This document shows positions 18,563-26,925 of a stretch of DNA of 41,950 bases, piece after piece. Both the position numbers and the translations under genes were made by a program. This stretch comes from Chloracidobacterium sp. UBA6041. Lineage in GTDB: Bacteria > Acidobacteriota > Blastocatellia > Pyrinomonadales > Pyrinomonadaceae. The notes beneath the pieces are model-generated. The model ran no database searches and was not told the DNA's origin. It saw nothing but the letters and a program-made list of their open reading frames with translations. Location of the stretch: contig DIYZ01000115.1 in the NCBI GenBank assembly GCA_002427845.1, forward strand, positions 6,419-48,368, in the 5' to 3' direction. The stretch's first letter is position 1. Each line of letters begins with the position of its first letter.

Positions 18563-19441
18563 CTAAAGAGGAACTGGCGACAAACCATCGCTGAAGCGCT
18601 TGCGGTAATCTTCTCCTTTAATTTCCACGGTACTGCACATTTCATGCAAGCGGCTACGCAGTGGTGTGCCAATACGCTCCTCGAGGGTGGTGAGTTGCTG
18701 AATACGCTTTGAAGAAAAGCTCCTGTTACTTCGCTGGGCGTCCGCGTTCTCGGGATCTTTTCGGCTGGCCGCGGGGACCTGGTCAAAATAGTTCGTCGTG
18801 AAGATCGTGAGCTTCCTGTTGATATAGCGAGTGTTGATGATCTGATATAGCGTGTCACGGACCCAGCTAGTGGGAACGGTCGCGCCAAGTTCATCCAGAA
18901 CTAAAACCTCCGCTTGATAAACCGGAGCCAGCACGCGCATCTCCGAGTTCTCGGAAACCGGATTGTAAGAATCTTGAATCGCCTTAAGAAGCGAACCCGA
19001 TTCGTAAAACAAACAATGAACGGCTTTTTCCCCCATCAGATCTTTTAGGAGGGCGGCAGCGAGATGTGTTTTCCCCACCCCCACAGAACCCATGAATAAC
19101 AAGCCCCTACCGACGTCCGGATATTCCTTAACGAAGTTCTGGGCATAATCGAACGCCCATTGCTGAGTAGGGGTTGCCGGGTGGTAGCTGCCAAACGAAC
19201 ATTTACGAAAAAGTGACGGGATGCGTGATGCCTTGAACAATTCATCGCGACTATTCGAACGTCGGCACTCACACAAGATTGCGCCCTTGTCAGGGTGCAT
19301 CCATGTGCCCGTCCCAAAGCAGAATTGGCAGACTGAGTCTTTGACCGTCACATTCGCTTTTTCGATCAAATCATTGCCATAATTCTTTTGAGGACGATCC
19401 ACGATCCGCAAGATCCTTTTGTCGGAACTATCGGTTGACAT
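18563..19441 (-). CDS. DnaC/IstB-like AAA+ ATPase, probable helicase loader
   Basis: A 292-residue AAA+ protein. Walker A GSVGVGKT is at residues 118-125, Walker B VLVLDEL at 179-185, sensor 1 FTTNY near 214-218, and an arginine-bearing GTPLRSRLHEM near the C-terminus. The N-terminal part carries Cys38, Cys41, Cys57 and Cys59 (CQFC and CEC), likely a zinc site that replaces the usual helicase-binding helix. No transposase lies beside it, so IstB of an IS21 element is unlikely. A chromosomal DnaC/DnaI-type loader for the replicative helicase is the best reading. A promoter lies at 19492-19519. Confidence 0.82.
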   Translation of the reverse strand: MSTDSSDKRILRIVDRPQKNYGNDLIEKANVTVKDSVCQFCFGTGTWMHPDKGAILCECRRSNSRDELFKASRIPSLFRKCSFGSYHPATPTQQWAFDYAQNFVKEYPDVGRGLLFMGSVGVGKTHLAAALLKDLMGEKAVHCLFYESGSLLKAIQDSYNPVSENSEMRVLAPVYQAEVLVLDELGATVPTSWVRDTLYQIINTRYINRKLTIFTTNYFDQVPAASRKDPENADAQRSNRSFSSKRIQQLTTLEERIGTPLRSRLHEMCSTVEIKGEDYRKRFSDGLSPVPL

Positions 19442-19491
19442 ATAGCAAAGCAGGCGCTAACGCGTGAATTATTAACGATCTGATGTATTCG

Positions 19492-19519
19492 ATTATAGCA
19501 TCGCAAGACGCAGGCGCAA
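19492..19519 (-). promoter_or_regulatory. Sigma70-type promoter of the DnaC-like gene
   Basis: On the minus strand TTGCGC (19519-19514) and a perfect TATAAT (19497-19492) are spaced 16 bp, with a leader of about 45 nt. The rest of the 19442-19684 gap has no gene. Confidence 0.5.
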
Positions 19520-19684
19520 TGAATCTCACCTTCCGAGTGTGTTAATTCAACTCGGCGACTCAGCCTTAATGACCAACGCCGAACTATAGCAGTCGGACCA
19601 CTTCAGTTCGCCAAAGTAACGTGATATTTCTTCTCTATAGTTGAAGTCTGGTTTTCAAATCTGGCGAGGGTAGATTATTGTTGT

Positions 19685-20167
19685 ATGACCGGAGGCTTTA
19701 TCGAGACTGACATGCGTTTGTTACATTCATTGCTGAGTAAACTCGGACTCAGCAAAGTCAAGGCAGAGCGCCATCCCATTCGCGTCTTCCTTTTGGACGA
19801 CGACAAGAGAAGACATCGGTGGTTTTCGGCCCGTTTCAAAGGCGATTTTGTTGACGTGGCCGACAATGTGGAACAGGCTCAGAGATTATTGAGCGACAAT
19901 TCTTACGACGCCATCTTTTTAGATCATGACCTCCACCCGGAGCATTACAATTCCTTCAGTCACGACGACGCCCGTACTGGCTTTGCTATTGCTTCGTGGC
20001 TGGCTTTAAACCCTGATCTCCAACGAGCTTCCACCATAGTCGTGCACACGCGCAATGCCGACGGCGCAATGCGAATGGTCGAAGAACTGCGCCGCGCCGG
20101 CCGGACCGCCGACTACGTTCCCTTTCCTCTGCTCGAGGAGCGAATCAAGCACTATTGGAGACGGTAA
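19685..20167 (+). CDS. Receiver-like (cREC-type) protein
   Basis: A 160-residue protein resembling a response-regulator receiver fold of the cyclic-phosphate-processing (cREC) type. Residues 34-40 (VFLLDDD) end the first strand with an acidic cluster, and AIFLDHDLHPEHY at 77-89 supplies the second Asp and a His pair. VVHTRNADGA follows. Such domains are thought to act on nucleotide-like ligands, not as classic phospho-acceptors; that is family knowledge, not shown here. Start choice is uncertain: ATG 19685 or ATG 19712, the latter preceded by GGAGG at a long distance. It stands alone, convergent with tRNA-Phe. Confidence 0.65.
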   Translation: MTGGFIETDMRLLHSLLSKLGLSKVKAERHPIRVFLLDDDKRRHRWFSARFKGDFVDVADNVEQAQRLLSDNSYDAIFLDHDLHPEHYNSFSHDDARTGFAIASWLALNPDLQRASTIVVHTRNADGAMRMVEELRRAGRTADYVPFPLLEERIKHYWRR

Positions 20168-20172
20168 AAAAA

Positions 20173-20239
20173 GGGAAGAGAGTAAAGGGGAACGGGGAAA
20201 AGCGTCGCCATTTTTCCCGTTCCCCTTTGCCCTCTTCCC
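20173..20239. terminator. Bidirectional terminator between the cREC gene and tRNA-Phe
   Basis: GGGAAGAGAGTAAAGGGGAA (from 20173) pairs with TTCCCCTTTGCCCTCTTCCC (20220-20239); the stem extends through CGGGGAAAA / TTTTTCCCG around a short loop at 20202-20210. A poly-A side and a T-run allow function in both directions. Confidence 0.6.
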
Positions 20240-20247
20240 CATTCCAG

Positions 20248-20323
20248 TGGTGGCCAGGGACGGAATCGAACCGCCGACGCCGGCCTTTTCAGGGCCGCGC
20301 TCTACCAACTGAGCTACCTGGCC
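20248..20323 (-). tRNA. tRNA-Phe (GAA)
   Basis: A 76-nt cloverleaf on the minus strand. The acceptor stem is GGCCAGG/CCTGGCC and the D arm contains AGCTCAGTTGGTAGAGC. The anticodon stem CGGCC/GGCCG holds loop CTGAAAA, giving anticodon GAA. The T arm contains GGTTCGATTCC. The 3' CCA is encoded (20250-20248). A strong promoter lies just upstream at 20345-20374. Confidence 0.95.
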
Positions 20324-20344
20324 ATTGGGTAGGAAAGAGCGCGT

Positions 20345-20374
20345 AGTATAGGGACTTACGAAAAGAACTGTCAA
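20345..20374 (-). promoter_or_regulatory. Promoter of tRNA-Phe
   Basis: Perfect TTGACA (20374-20369) and TATACT (20350-20345) on the minus strand with an 18-bp spacer, about 22 bp from the mature tRNA 5' end. Confidence 0.7.
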
Positions 20375-20419
20375 CTTAGCGCCAAAAGCGGAATTTGTCA
20401 GATTAGTCACAGAATTTCG

Positions 20420-20447
20420 TTGACTGATTTCGGCGGAAGTGTATAAT
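20420..20447 (+). promoter_or_regulatory. Sigma70-type promoter with no obvious gene downstream
   Basis: TTGACT (20420-20425) and a perfect TATAAT (20442-20447), spacer 16 bp, directed away from tRNA-Phe. No protein gene follows on the plus strand before the convergent amidohydrolase ends at 20630. Confidence 0.5.
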
Positions 20448-20453
20448 CCCAGC

Positions 20454-20603
20454 CGTTGAGGATGGGGTTGGCGCCCAAACGTCAGTCCAGTTGAAAGACG
20501 ACATCCGATTCAAAATTGAAAGTGCCCGCCAGTGCCAGCTCGGCCGCCGATCGCGCCCCCCGCAGTCGCTACCTTCGAGCTGGCACAGCTATTTTTAGGG
20601 CAC
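20454..20603 (+). ncRNA. Candidate small RNA or long hairpin
   Basis: From a predicted start near 20454 the sequence can fold into a 5' domain and a long hairpin. The 5' domain has GGATG with CATCC, TTGG with CCAA, and CGTC with GACG. The hairpin has GTGCCC (20522-20527) with GGGCAC (20598-20603), and inside it a perfect 11-bp stem GTGCCAGCTCG (20532-20542) with CGAGCTGGCAC (20576-20586), followed by TATTTTTA. It could be a stand-alone RNA with its own terminator. Equally it may be a repeat or the terminator of the minus-strand amidohydrolase. No known RNA family was recognised. Confidence 0.28.
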
Positions 20604-20629
20604 ACTTTGATTCGCCGTTCCGCCAGCCT

Positions 20630-21958
20630 TTAGGGCTCTATTCCCGCACGCCTAAGCAGTTCGCCACTTTCTCGGACAGCCTCATCCAAGACGGCTTTCT
20701 CATCCAGAGTGAGCAATTTCCCGTCTGCCATTACGGCCCGACCGTCGATTACAACACTTTGCACATCTGTCGTTTGCGCCGAATACACTAGTGCTGATAC
20801 CAGGTCTCTTGCATACGGCGTTGAATGCAGCGAACGCAAATTAACTACAATAACGTCGGCGCGCTTCCCAATCTCCAAACTGCCGATTTCCTTTGCCAGT
20901 CCCAGCGCTTTAGCGCCAGCGATTGTGGCAATGCGCAACGCTTGTCTAGCCGGGAGAGCCTCAGGTCCATGCAAAGCTTTTTGCAAGAGAGCCATACTGC
21001 GCATCTCTGTAAACATGTCGAGCCGGTTGTTGCAAGCTGCGCCATCGGCGCCCAGCGACACGGAAATCCCGCGATCCAGCATCGTCTTGATCTCAGCAAC
21101 CCCGGAACCCAGCTTAAGGTTCGATGATGGGCAATGGGCCACATTCGTGTGCGTGTTTGCAAGCATCTCAAACTCCGCAGCATCGAGATGAACGCAGTGG
21201 GCCAGGACAACGTGCGGACCCGCCAATCCGAGTGAATCGAGATAAGCAACGTTACGCAAGCCCGTCTCTCCTTCGACCAAAGCGCACTCATCGAGGTTTT
21301 CCGACGCGTGCGTGTGCACCATTACTCCACGATCCTTTGCTAGTTGAGCCACCTGCGAAAGTAGTTCGCGCGTGCAGCTGAGTGCGAAACGCGGTGCGAA
21401 GCAATAACGGATGCGTCCATCCGCTTTGCCATTCCACGTTTCAAGCAATGCAAGCGACTCTTTGAGGGAAACCGCCATAACTTCGTGCAGCGGCCCGGGC
21501 ACGTCGTCGCCTTTGTCCATCATGCACTTGCCCACAGTGGCACGGAAACCGGTTTCTTCGACAACCTTGAAGACCTCTTCCGTGTGGTTCACCGTTTCCA
21601 TAGTCAGGGCACACGTCGTTCCGCCTTTGATTAGTTCCGCCACACCCAATCTGGCGGAAGCTCTTATCGAGTCGGCAGTATGCGCGGCTTCCATGGGCCA
21701 GACGCGTTTCTTAAGCCAGTCAAGCAGCGATAGATCGTCGGCAGCGCCACGAAAAAGCGTCTGACAAAGATGAATGTGGGTTTGAACAAATCCGGGAAGA
21801 ACCGCGCAGCCAGCGGCGTCAATAATGGTGTCGGCTGTTGCGCCTTGCTCGCCGATGCTCGCAATACGCCCGTCGCGAATGAGCAGATCTCCACGCACGA
21901 TGGAATCCTGATCATCCATCGTCACGAGTGTTCCGCCTTTTATGAGAATGGAGTTCAT
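20630..21958 (-). CDS. Amidohydrolase, adenosine-type nucleoside deaminase family
   Basis: A 442-residue metal-dependent hydrolase of the TRZ/ATZ and MTA/SAH/5'-deoxyadenosine deaminase group. Metal-binding HIH lies in QTHIHLCQTLFRG (residues ~60-72). Further ligands are in VHTHASE, AHCVHL and SLGADGAACNN. The N-terminal LPGF beta-sandwich and C-terminal IGKRADVIVVNL segments complete the fold. The likely reaction is deamination of an adenosine derivative (S-adenosylhomocysteine, methylthioadenosine or deoxyadenosine) in salvage of SAM by-products. The exact substrate is not determinable. The ATG at 21958 was chosen because the upstream in-frame 48 bp is a GACAGGCATTC repeat. It is a single gene downstream of recA on the same strand. 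Confidence 0.9.
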   Translation of the reverse strand: MNSILIKGGTLVTMDDQDSIVRGDLLIRDGRIASIGEQGATADTIIDAAGCAVLPGFVQTHIHLCQTLFRGAADDLSLLDWLKKRVWPMEAAHTADSIRASARLGVAELIKGGTTCALTMETVNHTEEVFKVVEETGFRATVGKCMMDKGDDVPGPLHEVMAVSLKESLALLETWNGKADGRIRYCFAPRFALSCTRELLSQVAQLAKDRGVMVHTHASENLDECALVEGETGLRNVAYLDSLGLAGPHVVLAHCVHLDAAEFEMLANTHTNVAHCPSSNLKLGSGVAEIKTMLDRGISVSLGADGAACNNRLDMFTEMRSMALLQKALHGPEALPARQALRIATIAGAKALGLAKEIGSLEIGKRADVIVVNLRSLHSTPYARDLVSALVYSAQTTDVQSVVIDGRAVMADGKLLTLDEKAVLDEAVRESGELLRRAGIEP

Positions 21959-21963
21959 AGTAT

Positions 21964-22018
21964 GACAGGCATTCTTGCCTGTCTCGATACCAACAGTGAC
22001 AGACAAGAATGTCTGTCC
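21964..22018. repeat. GACAGACATTC-family repeat pair
   Basis: Palindrome GACAGGCATTCTTGCCTGTC (21964-21983) and GACAGACAAGAATGTCTGTC (21998-22017) lie directly upstream of the amidohydrolase start codon. The same family is found at 3111-3360 before the DUF1385 gene. Confidence 0.75.
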
Positions 22019-22099
22019 TACGCATTATCGGGCGCACTACCGCGGCGGATTATCCGTTTAGACTGAGGACACTGTAAAGCAGAAAGCCAGGCAATAAAT

Positions 22100-22144
22100 G
22101 AGCGCTCGGCTGCCGGGGAGATCAAATCCCGCAGCCGAACGCTC
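22100..22144 (-). terminator. Rho-independent terminator of recA
   Basis: GAGCGCTCGGCTGCCGGG (22100-22117) pairs with CCCGCAGCCGAACGCTC (22128-22144) with one mismatch and one bulged C. On the minus strand the hairpin is followed by ATTTATT. It is 20 bp past the recA stop. Confidence 0.7.
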
Positions 22145-22164
22145 GATCGTGGTTCGATGAGCTT

Positions 22165-23238
22165 TTATTTTTTATCAGCCGCAGCCGCTTTGGCGTTCGG
22201 AGCAACTTCCGGTTTCTCGTCGCGAACAGGCATGCCGAGTTTTACTTTCACTTCCCTCTCGATTCGTTTGAGAAGGTCGGGATTCTCTTTCAACGACTGC
22301 TTCGAATTCTCGCGCCCTTGCCCGAGACGATCGCCCTTGTAAGAAAACCACGCGCCACTCTTATCAACGACGCTTTGCGCTACGGCCAGGTCGAGAACGT
22401 CTCCTTCGCGCGAGATGCCTTCGCCATACATGATGTCAAACTCGCATTCACGAAAAGGGGGCGCCACTTTATTTTTCGCAACCTTAACCCTGGTACGATT
22501 GCCGACCACTCGGTCTGCGTCCTTGATCGCCCCGATTCGCCTGATGTCGAGCCTCATCGAAGCATAAAACTTGAGCGCGCGGCCGCCGCTGGTCGTTTCG
22601 GGATTACCAAACATCACGCCGATCTTTTCGCGAATCTGGTTGATGAAGATGAAGCAAGTATTCGACTGCGAAACTATCGCCGTCAGTTTGCGCAGCGCCT
22701 GCGACATTAGACGCGCCTGCAAGCCGGGCAGCGAATCGCCCATTTCTCCGTCGAGTTCCGCGCGGGGAACCAGCGCCGCAACCGAATCAACGACGATCAC
22801 GTCAACGCCATTCGAGCGCACCAGCGCCTCTGCAATCTCCAGCGCTTGTTCACCCGAGTCGGGCTGTGAAATCAGAAGTTGCGCGATGTCCACGCCCAGT
22901 TTACCGGCGTAGTCAGCGTCCATTGCGTGCTCGGCATCGATGTAGGCGGCAACTCCGCCGGCCTTCTGCGCTTCCGCCACGATGTGAAGAGCAAGAGTGG
23001 TTTTCCCCGAGCTCTCCGGACCGTAGATTTCGATAATGCGGCCTCGCGGCACGCCGCCAATTCCGACGGCTGCGTCAAGGCTCAGTGAAGTCGTGGAGAT
23101 TGCCGGGATATCAGAGACCTCGCGTTCACCCAAACGCATAATCGAGCCCTTGCCAAATCTCTTTTCAATAGTTGCTAGTGCCGCCTCAATCGCCTTGCCG
23201 CGATCGACGCTTATTCGGTCATCAGCCATGACATACAT
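22165..23238 (-). CDS. recA: Recombinase RecA
   Basis: DNA strand-exchange ATPase and LexA coprotease. The 357-residue protein contains Walker A GPESSGKTT near residues 73-81, Walker B VIVVDSVAALVP and the L1/L2 DNA-binding loops around GVMFGNPETTSGGRALKF. The C-terminal domain has an Ala/Lys-rich tail. Start: ATG 23238 has GGAAG about 10 nt upstream; the internal ATG at 23229 (MADDR) is poorly spaced. No LexA-type operator of a known consensus was recognised upstream. A terminator follows at 22100-22144. Confidence 0.98.
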   Translation of the reverse strand: MYVMADDRISVDRGKAIEAALATIEKRFGKGSIMRLGEREVSDIPAISTTSLSLDAAVGIGGVPRGRIIEIYGPESSGKTTLALHIVAEAQKAGGVAAYIDAEHAMDADYAGKLGVDIAQLLISQPDSGEQALEIAEALVRSNGVDVIVVDSVAALVPRAELDGEMGDSLPGLQARLMSQALRKLTAIVSQSNTCFIFINQIREKIGVMFGNPETTSGGRALKFYASMRLDIRRIGAIKDADRVVGNRTRVKVAKNKVAPPFRECEFDIMYGEGISREGDVLDLAVAQSVVDKSGAWFSYKGDRLGQGRENSKQSLKENPDLLKRIEREVKVKLGMPVRDEKPEVAPNAKAAAADKK

Positions 23239-23478
23239 CGCTTTCTTCCGCTCCTTTTCTCACGAGTCCGCGGCAAAGGCACTCCCTTTCGCGGTCAGAA
23301 TGCGCTGACCATACCATATTCAACGCGAGAATGGAACAGTGTTTCATGCTTGCAACAGCAATTTTTCCAGAGGGTAGAGGTACCGAGACACTTAGCGCGC
23401 AACGGCAGCCCTCTCTGCGCCGATCATCGCGGAGTTACGCGCTTCAAAATAGAATAGCGAATTACTTCGAACTGGCCC

Positions 23479-23811
23479 TCAATAGCCGCCGACCAATTCT
23501 TTGATGGAACGACTCGTGCGTCTTTCAACCTGATCGCAAAGTGAAGGGATTCCGCCTGCGGCTTCATCTTTCGAAATGCGTTCGATACGCCACATGGGAA
23601 AGAACAGGTCGCCAAATCCGACAAAAGGTTCTTCGTGAACTACTGCGCTTACCCAATCGTCAAACGCATTCAAGTCGAGGCCGCGCAAGAATACTCCAGC
23701 CGAATTGATTTCGTCGAGCACGCCCCAGCATTTTTCGCGCGGCGAGTGCAGCACGATGATAACCGGTGTGCCTGGCTTGATCCCGGAGCTGGTTTTCGGC
23801 ATTTCGTCCAT
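23479..23811 (-). CDS. Conserved-looking small protein of unknown function
   Basis: A 110-residue soluble protein with no signal peptide or membrane segment. The core GTPVIIVLHSPREKCWGVLD followed by SAGVFLRGLDLNAFDDW suggests a small beta-barrel (Sm/SH3/PilZ-like). The aromatic and acidic positions look like a conserved surface, but I do not recognise the family. The start may be ATG 23811 or the internal ATG at 23802; both have weak ribosome-binding sites. It is on the same strand as recA, 240 bp upstream of recA. That gap contains no gene. Confidence 0.6.
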   Translation of the reverse strand: MDEMPKTSSGIKPGTPVIIVLHSPREKCWGVLDEINSAGVFLRGLDLNAFDDWVSAVVHEEPFVGFGDLFFPMWRIERISKDEAAGGIPSLCDQVERRTSRSIKELVGGY

Positions 23812-23986
23812 AATTCTCGGCTATAACCAGGAATCAGCGCACGCATAAGATGCCTGATTCGGCGACGAGATCAGCTCCGGCCGGGGACAGCTTAGCTCGC
23901 ATTACGATTCCTGGTGCTATCCTGGCGGCAGTCACCACAATTCCGCGGATGCCAGGGCTTTTGCTAACGACCCTGCGTTTATCCTC

Positions 23987-26017
23987 TCAATTGCTCCTGG
24001 CAGTGTTCACTTTGCCGGGGCTGCCTACATATTTTTCAAACCACTCGAGATTTGTCTGCTTGGTTTTCAAAACCATTTTTGGCTCGTTTGGTCCGTGGGG
24101 CATCCGTGGCAATACAATCATGCGTACCGGCACGTTCTGCACCTTCAGCGCATTGTAAAACTCGTAGCCTTGTGAGATTGGCACGCGCTCGTCAGCTTCG
24201 CCATGTTGAATCAAGGTCGGCGTGGTCACACCCCTGGCATTGAACATGGCCGAGTGGGTGCGATAGACGTCGAGGTTTTCCCATGGTTGACCTTCAAAAT
24301 AATCCGGAATGAAGCTGGGAATGTCGGCCGTACCAATGAAGCTCATTAGATTTGTGACGCCCGCGCCGACTGATGCTGCTTTGAACCGATGCGTTTGCGT
24401 TATCACCCACGAGGTCATGTAGCCGCCGTAACTCCAGCCCATCACGCCCAGACGCTCCGGATCGGCTACCCCCATCGCGATCACATTATCGACACCGGTC
24501 ATCAAGTCTTTGTAATCGCCGCCGCCCCAGTCTTTGATATTTGCGAAACGAAACTTTTGTCCATACCCGGAGGAGCCGCGCGGGTTAACACGCAGGACCG
24601 CAAAACCGCGCGACGCGAATGAAGCGAGCGGATAAACCCCGCGGCTTCCCGCCAAAAAGCTTTGCATAAACACGCCGGTCGGACCACCGTGAATCACTAA
24701 CAACAATGGCACGCGCGTGCCCGCCGCGTAACCCCCCGGATAAGTCAACAACCCTTCGACATCGAGACCGTCAGCACTCTTCCACCTGATAACTTCCGTC
24801 TTCCCCATCGGCACGTTGGGCAAATCAGCATTTGCCCGGCTAACCTGAACGGGAGCGAAATTGTTTATGCTGGTAACGAAAGCCTCAGGCGCTTTATCGG
24901 GAGCCTGCATCGTAAAGCCCAGCATGGTATGGCTACGGTTAAGCGACAGGCTACCCAGCACTTCGTTTCCCCTGTTCAGTTCAGAGACAGAGCCGGTCGA
25001 AATATCGATCGCGGAAACGCGACTGACAGTCCCTCTCGTTTCGCTGAAGTAGATTCGCTTGCCGTCCGCCGACCAGTCGAGAATGCCGGGTTGCGCGTCG
25101 AAAGTTTCGGTGAGCAATCTCGGCGCGCCACCCGCGGCGGCAATCACGGCTATTCTCTGGTATCCCGCCCAGCGCGGCGGATCGTCGGAAACACGGAACG
25201 AGATCCATTTGCCGTCTGGAGAATAGGTTGGGTCCGATTCAGAAGCGCTGGTGGCCGCGAGTGTAATTACTTTGGCAGTGGCTACATCTACTGAAAGCAG
25301 GTCGGAAGTGGTCCAATAGTCAGCCTTCGGCATCTTTGTGCGCGTAAACACAATGGTCTTGCCGTCGGGTGACCAATCGAAATCGCCTTCCACGTTAGCG
25401 TCTCCACTTAAACGACGAGGTTCGCGCTTACCGTTTGTGTCCTGTTGCAGACTGATCACGTTGAGGCGATTCAATTTGACGCTCTCATCGATCCAGCGCC
25501 AATCGTCTTTCCCCTTGTTGTTCTTTTCCTCGTCGTCGCTCGCGGCATCGCGCATGATGAAAGCGATGCGTCCGCCATCCGGGGCCCAGGCGAAGTTGCT
25601 TACGCTGCTTTTCACATCGGTAAGCTGTTCCGCCTCGCCGCCAATCAAACGGAGCACATACAGGTTGTTCTTGCCGCTGCGGCTGGAAGTGAACGCGAGC
25701 ATCTTGCCATCTGGCGACCATTGCGGGTTGTCGGATGACTTTTCCGCGTAAGTTAACTGCACCGCATCGCTGCCATCCGAGTTCGCCACCCAGATTTGCG
25801 AAACGAATTCACTTTTGTCCGGAGTCATCACAGCCGAACTGACCGTGTACGCGACCTTCTTTCCGTCCGGAGAAACGCGCACTGCTCCAATTCCCTTGAC
25901 CCTCATCTCCAGTTCCGGTGTCCAACTCGATTGCGCTTGCACGATCAGGGGAAGCGCGAACAGGAGTACGGACAGCAACACTAAGCCAACTAATTTTTGG
26001 GGGTAATTACTTCGCAT
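23987..26017 (-). CDS. Exported S9-family prolyl oligopeptidase-type peptidase
   Basis: A 676-residue secreted serine peptidase (dipeptidyl/acylaminoacyl peptidase type). A signal peptide covers residues ~1-29 (LVLLSVLLFALPLIVQAQ). A beta-propeller of WSPDGK-type repeats spans ~50-380. The alpha/beta-hydrolase domain follows, with nucleophile GWSYGGYM (Ser 529), Asp in HGEADERVP (~609) and His in RMPHGP (~641). It should cleave peptides in the periplasm. The ATG at 26017 has AAGGAGAG 6 nt upstream; the longer frame to 26044 lacks support. Downstream of the ankyrin gene on the same strand, with a 62-bp gap. Confidence 0.93.
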   Translation of the reverse strand: MRSNYPQKLVGLVLLSVLLFALPLIVQAQSSWTPELEMRVKGIGAVRVSPDGKKVAYTVSSAVMTPDKSEFVSQIWVANSDGSDAVQLTYAEKSSDNPQWSPDGKMLAFTSSRSGKNNLYVLRLIGGEAEQLTDVKSSVSNFAWAPDGGRIAFIMRDAASDDEEKNNKGKDDWRWIDESVKLNRLNVISLQQDTNGKREPRRLSGDANVEGDFDWSPDGKTIVFTRTKMPKADYWTTSDLLSVDVATAKVITLAATSASESDPTYSPDGKWISFRVSDDPPRWAGYQRIAVIAAAGGAPRLLTETFDAQPGILDWSADGKRIYFSETRGTVSRVSAIDISTGSVSELNRGNEVLGSLSLNRSHTMLGFTMQAPDKAPEAFVTSINNFAPVQVSRANADLPNVPMGKTEVIRWKSADGLDVEGLLTYPGGYAAGTRVPLLLVIHGGPTGVFMQSFLAGSRGVYPLASFASRGFAVLRVNPRGSSGYGQKFRFANIKDWGGGDYKDLMTGVDNVIAMGVADPERLGVMGWSYGGYMTSWVITQTHRFKAASVGAGVTNLMSFIGTADIPSFIPDYFEGQPWENLDVYRTHSAMFNARGVTTPTLIQHGEADERVPISQGYEFYNALKVQNVPVRMIVLPRMPHGPNEPKMVLKTKQTNLEWFEKYVGSPGKVNTARSN

Positions 26018-26079
26018 TTGTTCTCTCCTTCGTGAACATTCCAATCCCTGGCCGCGCTACGGCTTCAAACAAACACTGG

Positions 26080-26925
26080 TTAGTGTTTCTTTTCGGCAGC
26101 ACGTAGGAACTGGGCCATCTCTTCCCTCTTATTTTTAGTTGCCCAGGCCGCAGCAGTCCTGCCGTCGTTATCCCTCGCGGTCGCGTCAGCGCCTTTTTCC
26201 AGCAGCGCTCGCGCCACATCCTCGTGGCCATAGACACCCGCCCACATCAGTGGCGTTCCTCCAAGTTTGTTTTTGGCATTCGGATTTGCGCCCTTCGCCA
26301 AAAGCATCCGCGTGATGTTTACGTTGCCGCGTTGCGCCGCACCATGTAACGCCGTGTCGCCGTCGGCATCCTGGAGGTTAACGTCCGCACTACGCGCAAG
26401 AAGCGACTGCACAACGTCTTCGCGTTCGTGCCAGACATAACTCATCAATACGGTGACGCCGTTTGCACCTTGAACATTTAGAGCAACCCGGGGTTGCGCG
26501 AGCAAGACGTCCGCAATCTCGTCGTGCTTGCTTTCAAGCGCGCGCAAGAGCGCCGTATAACCACCTTTGTCCGTGGCGTTGACATCCGCGCCACCATGCA
26601 AAAGCACCTTGACGATTTCCAGGTTGCCGCTCGAAGCCGCCGAGATGATTGCGACGCGCTCGCTGCTTTCTTCCTTCGTATTCGGATCAATGCCGGCAGC
26701 GAGAAAGGTATTAACTGCAATCACGTCGTTGGCTGCAACCGCGGAGAAAAATGACTTTTCATCGAAGTCATAGCCACGCAACTTCAGAAGTTGTCTGGCC
26801 GCTGCGGGCGAAGGTTTGTCATTTGTGGACGGACCGCAACCGAAGACACTCAATAAAACGAGAAGGCTAACGATAGCGATGCCCTGCTTGTGTTGCGTCC
26901 GTAACGTCTTCATAAGCTCGGTCAT
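26080..26925 (-). CDS. Ankyrin-repeat probable lipoprotein
   Basis: A 281-residue protein with an N-terminal hydrophobic signal ending LSVFGCG, where the Cys is a plausible but non-canonical lipobox (V-F-G-C). About five ankyrin repeats follow (residues ~65-275), with units such as GNLEIVKVLLHGGADVNATD and GHEDVARALLEKGADATARD. Ankyrin repeats mediate protein contacts; no enzyme domain is present. The ATG at 26925 overlaps the stop of the upstream cyclophilin gene as ATGA, indicating translational coupling. A GTG at 26934 and an ATG at 26913 are alternatives. The partner is unknown but may be periplasmic, given the coupled exported isomerase. Confidence 0.85.
   Translation of the reverse strand: MTELMKTLRTQHKQGIAIVSLLVLLSVFGCGPSTNDKPSPAAARQLLKLRGYDFDEKSFFSAVAANDVIAVNTFLAAGIDPNTKEESSERVAIISAASSGNLEIVKVLLHGGADVNATDKGGYTALLRALESKHDEIADVLLAQPRVALNVQGANGVTVLMSYVWHEREDVVQSLLARSADVNLQDADGDTALHGAAQRGNVNITRMLLAKGANPNAKNKLGGTPLMWAGVYGHEDVARALLEKGADATARDNDGRTAAAWATKNKREEMAQFLRAAEKKH

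Noticed and set aside
18563..19441. IstB of an IS21 element
   Set aside because: No IstA transposase, no terminal inverted repeats, and a distinct cysteine-rich N-terminus.
20454..20510. Fluoride-type riboswitch resemblance (GATGGGG... CGCCCAAAC)
   Set aside because: The 5' pseudoknot strand and the 3' TGATG element of that class are missing, and no transporter gene follows.
20516..20791. 91-residue plus-strand ORF after the orphan promoter
   Set aside because: It runs into the antisense of the amidohydrolase, has no good ribosome-binding site, and crosses the predicted hairpin.
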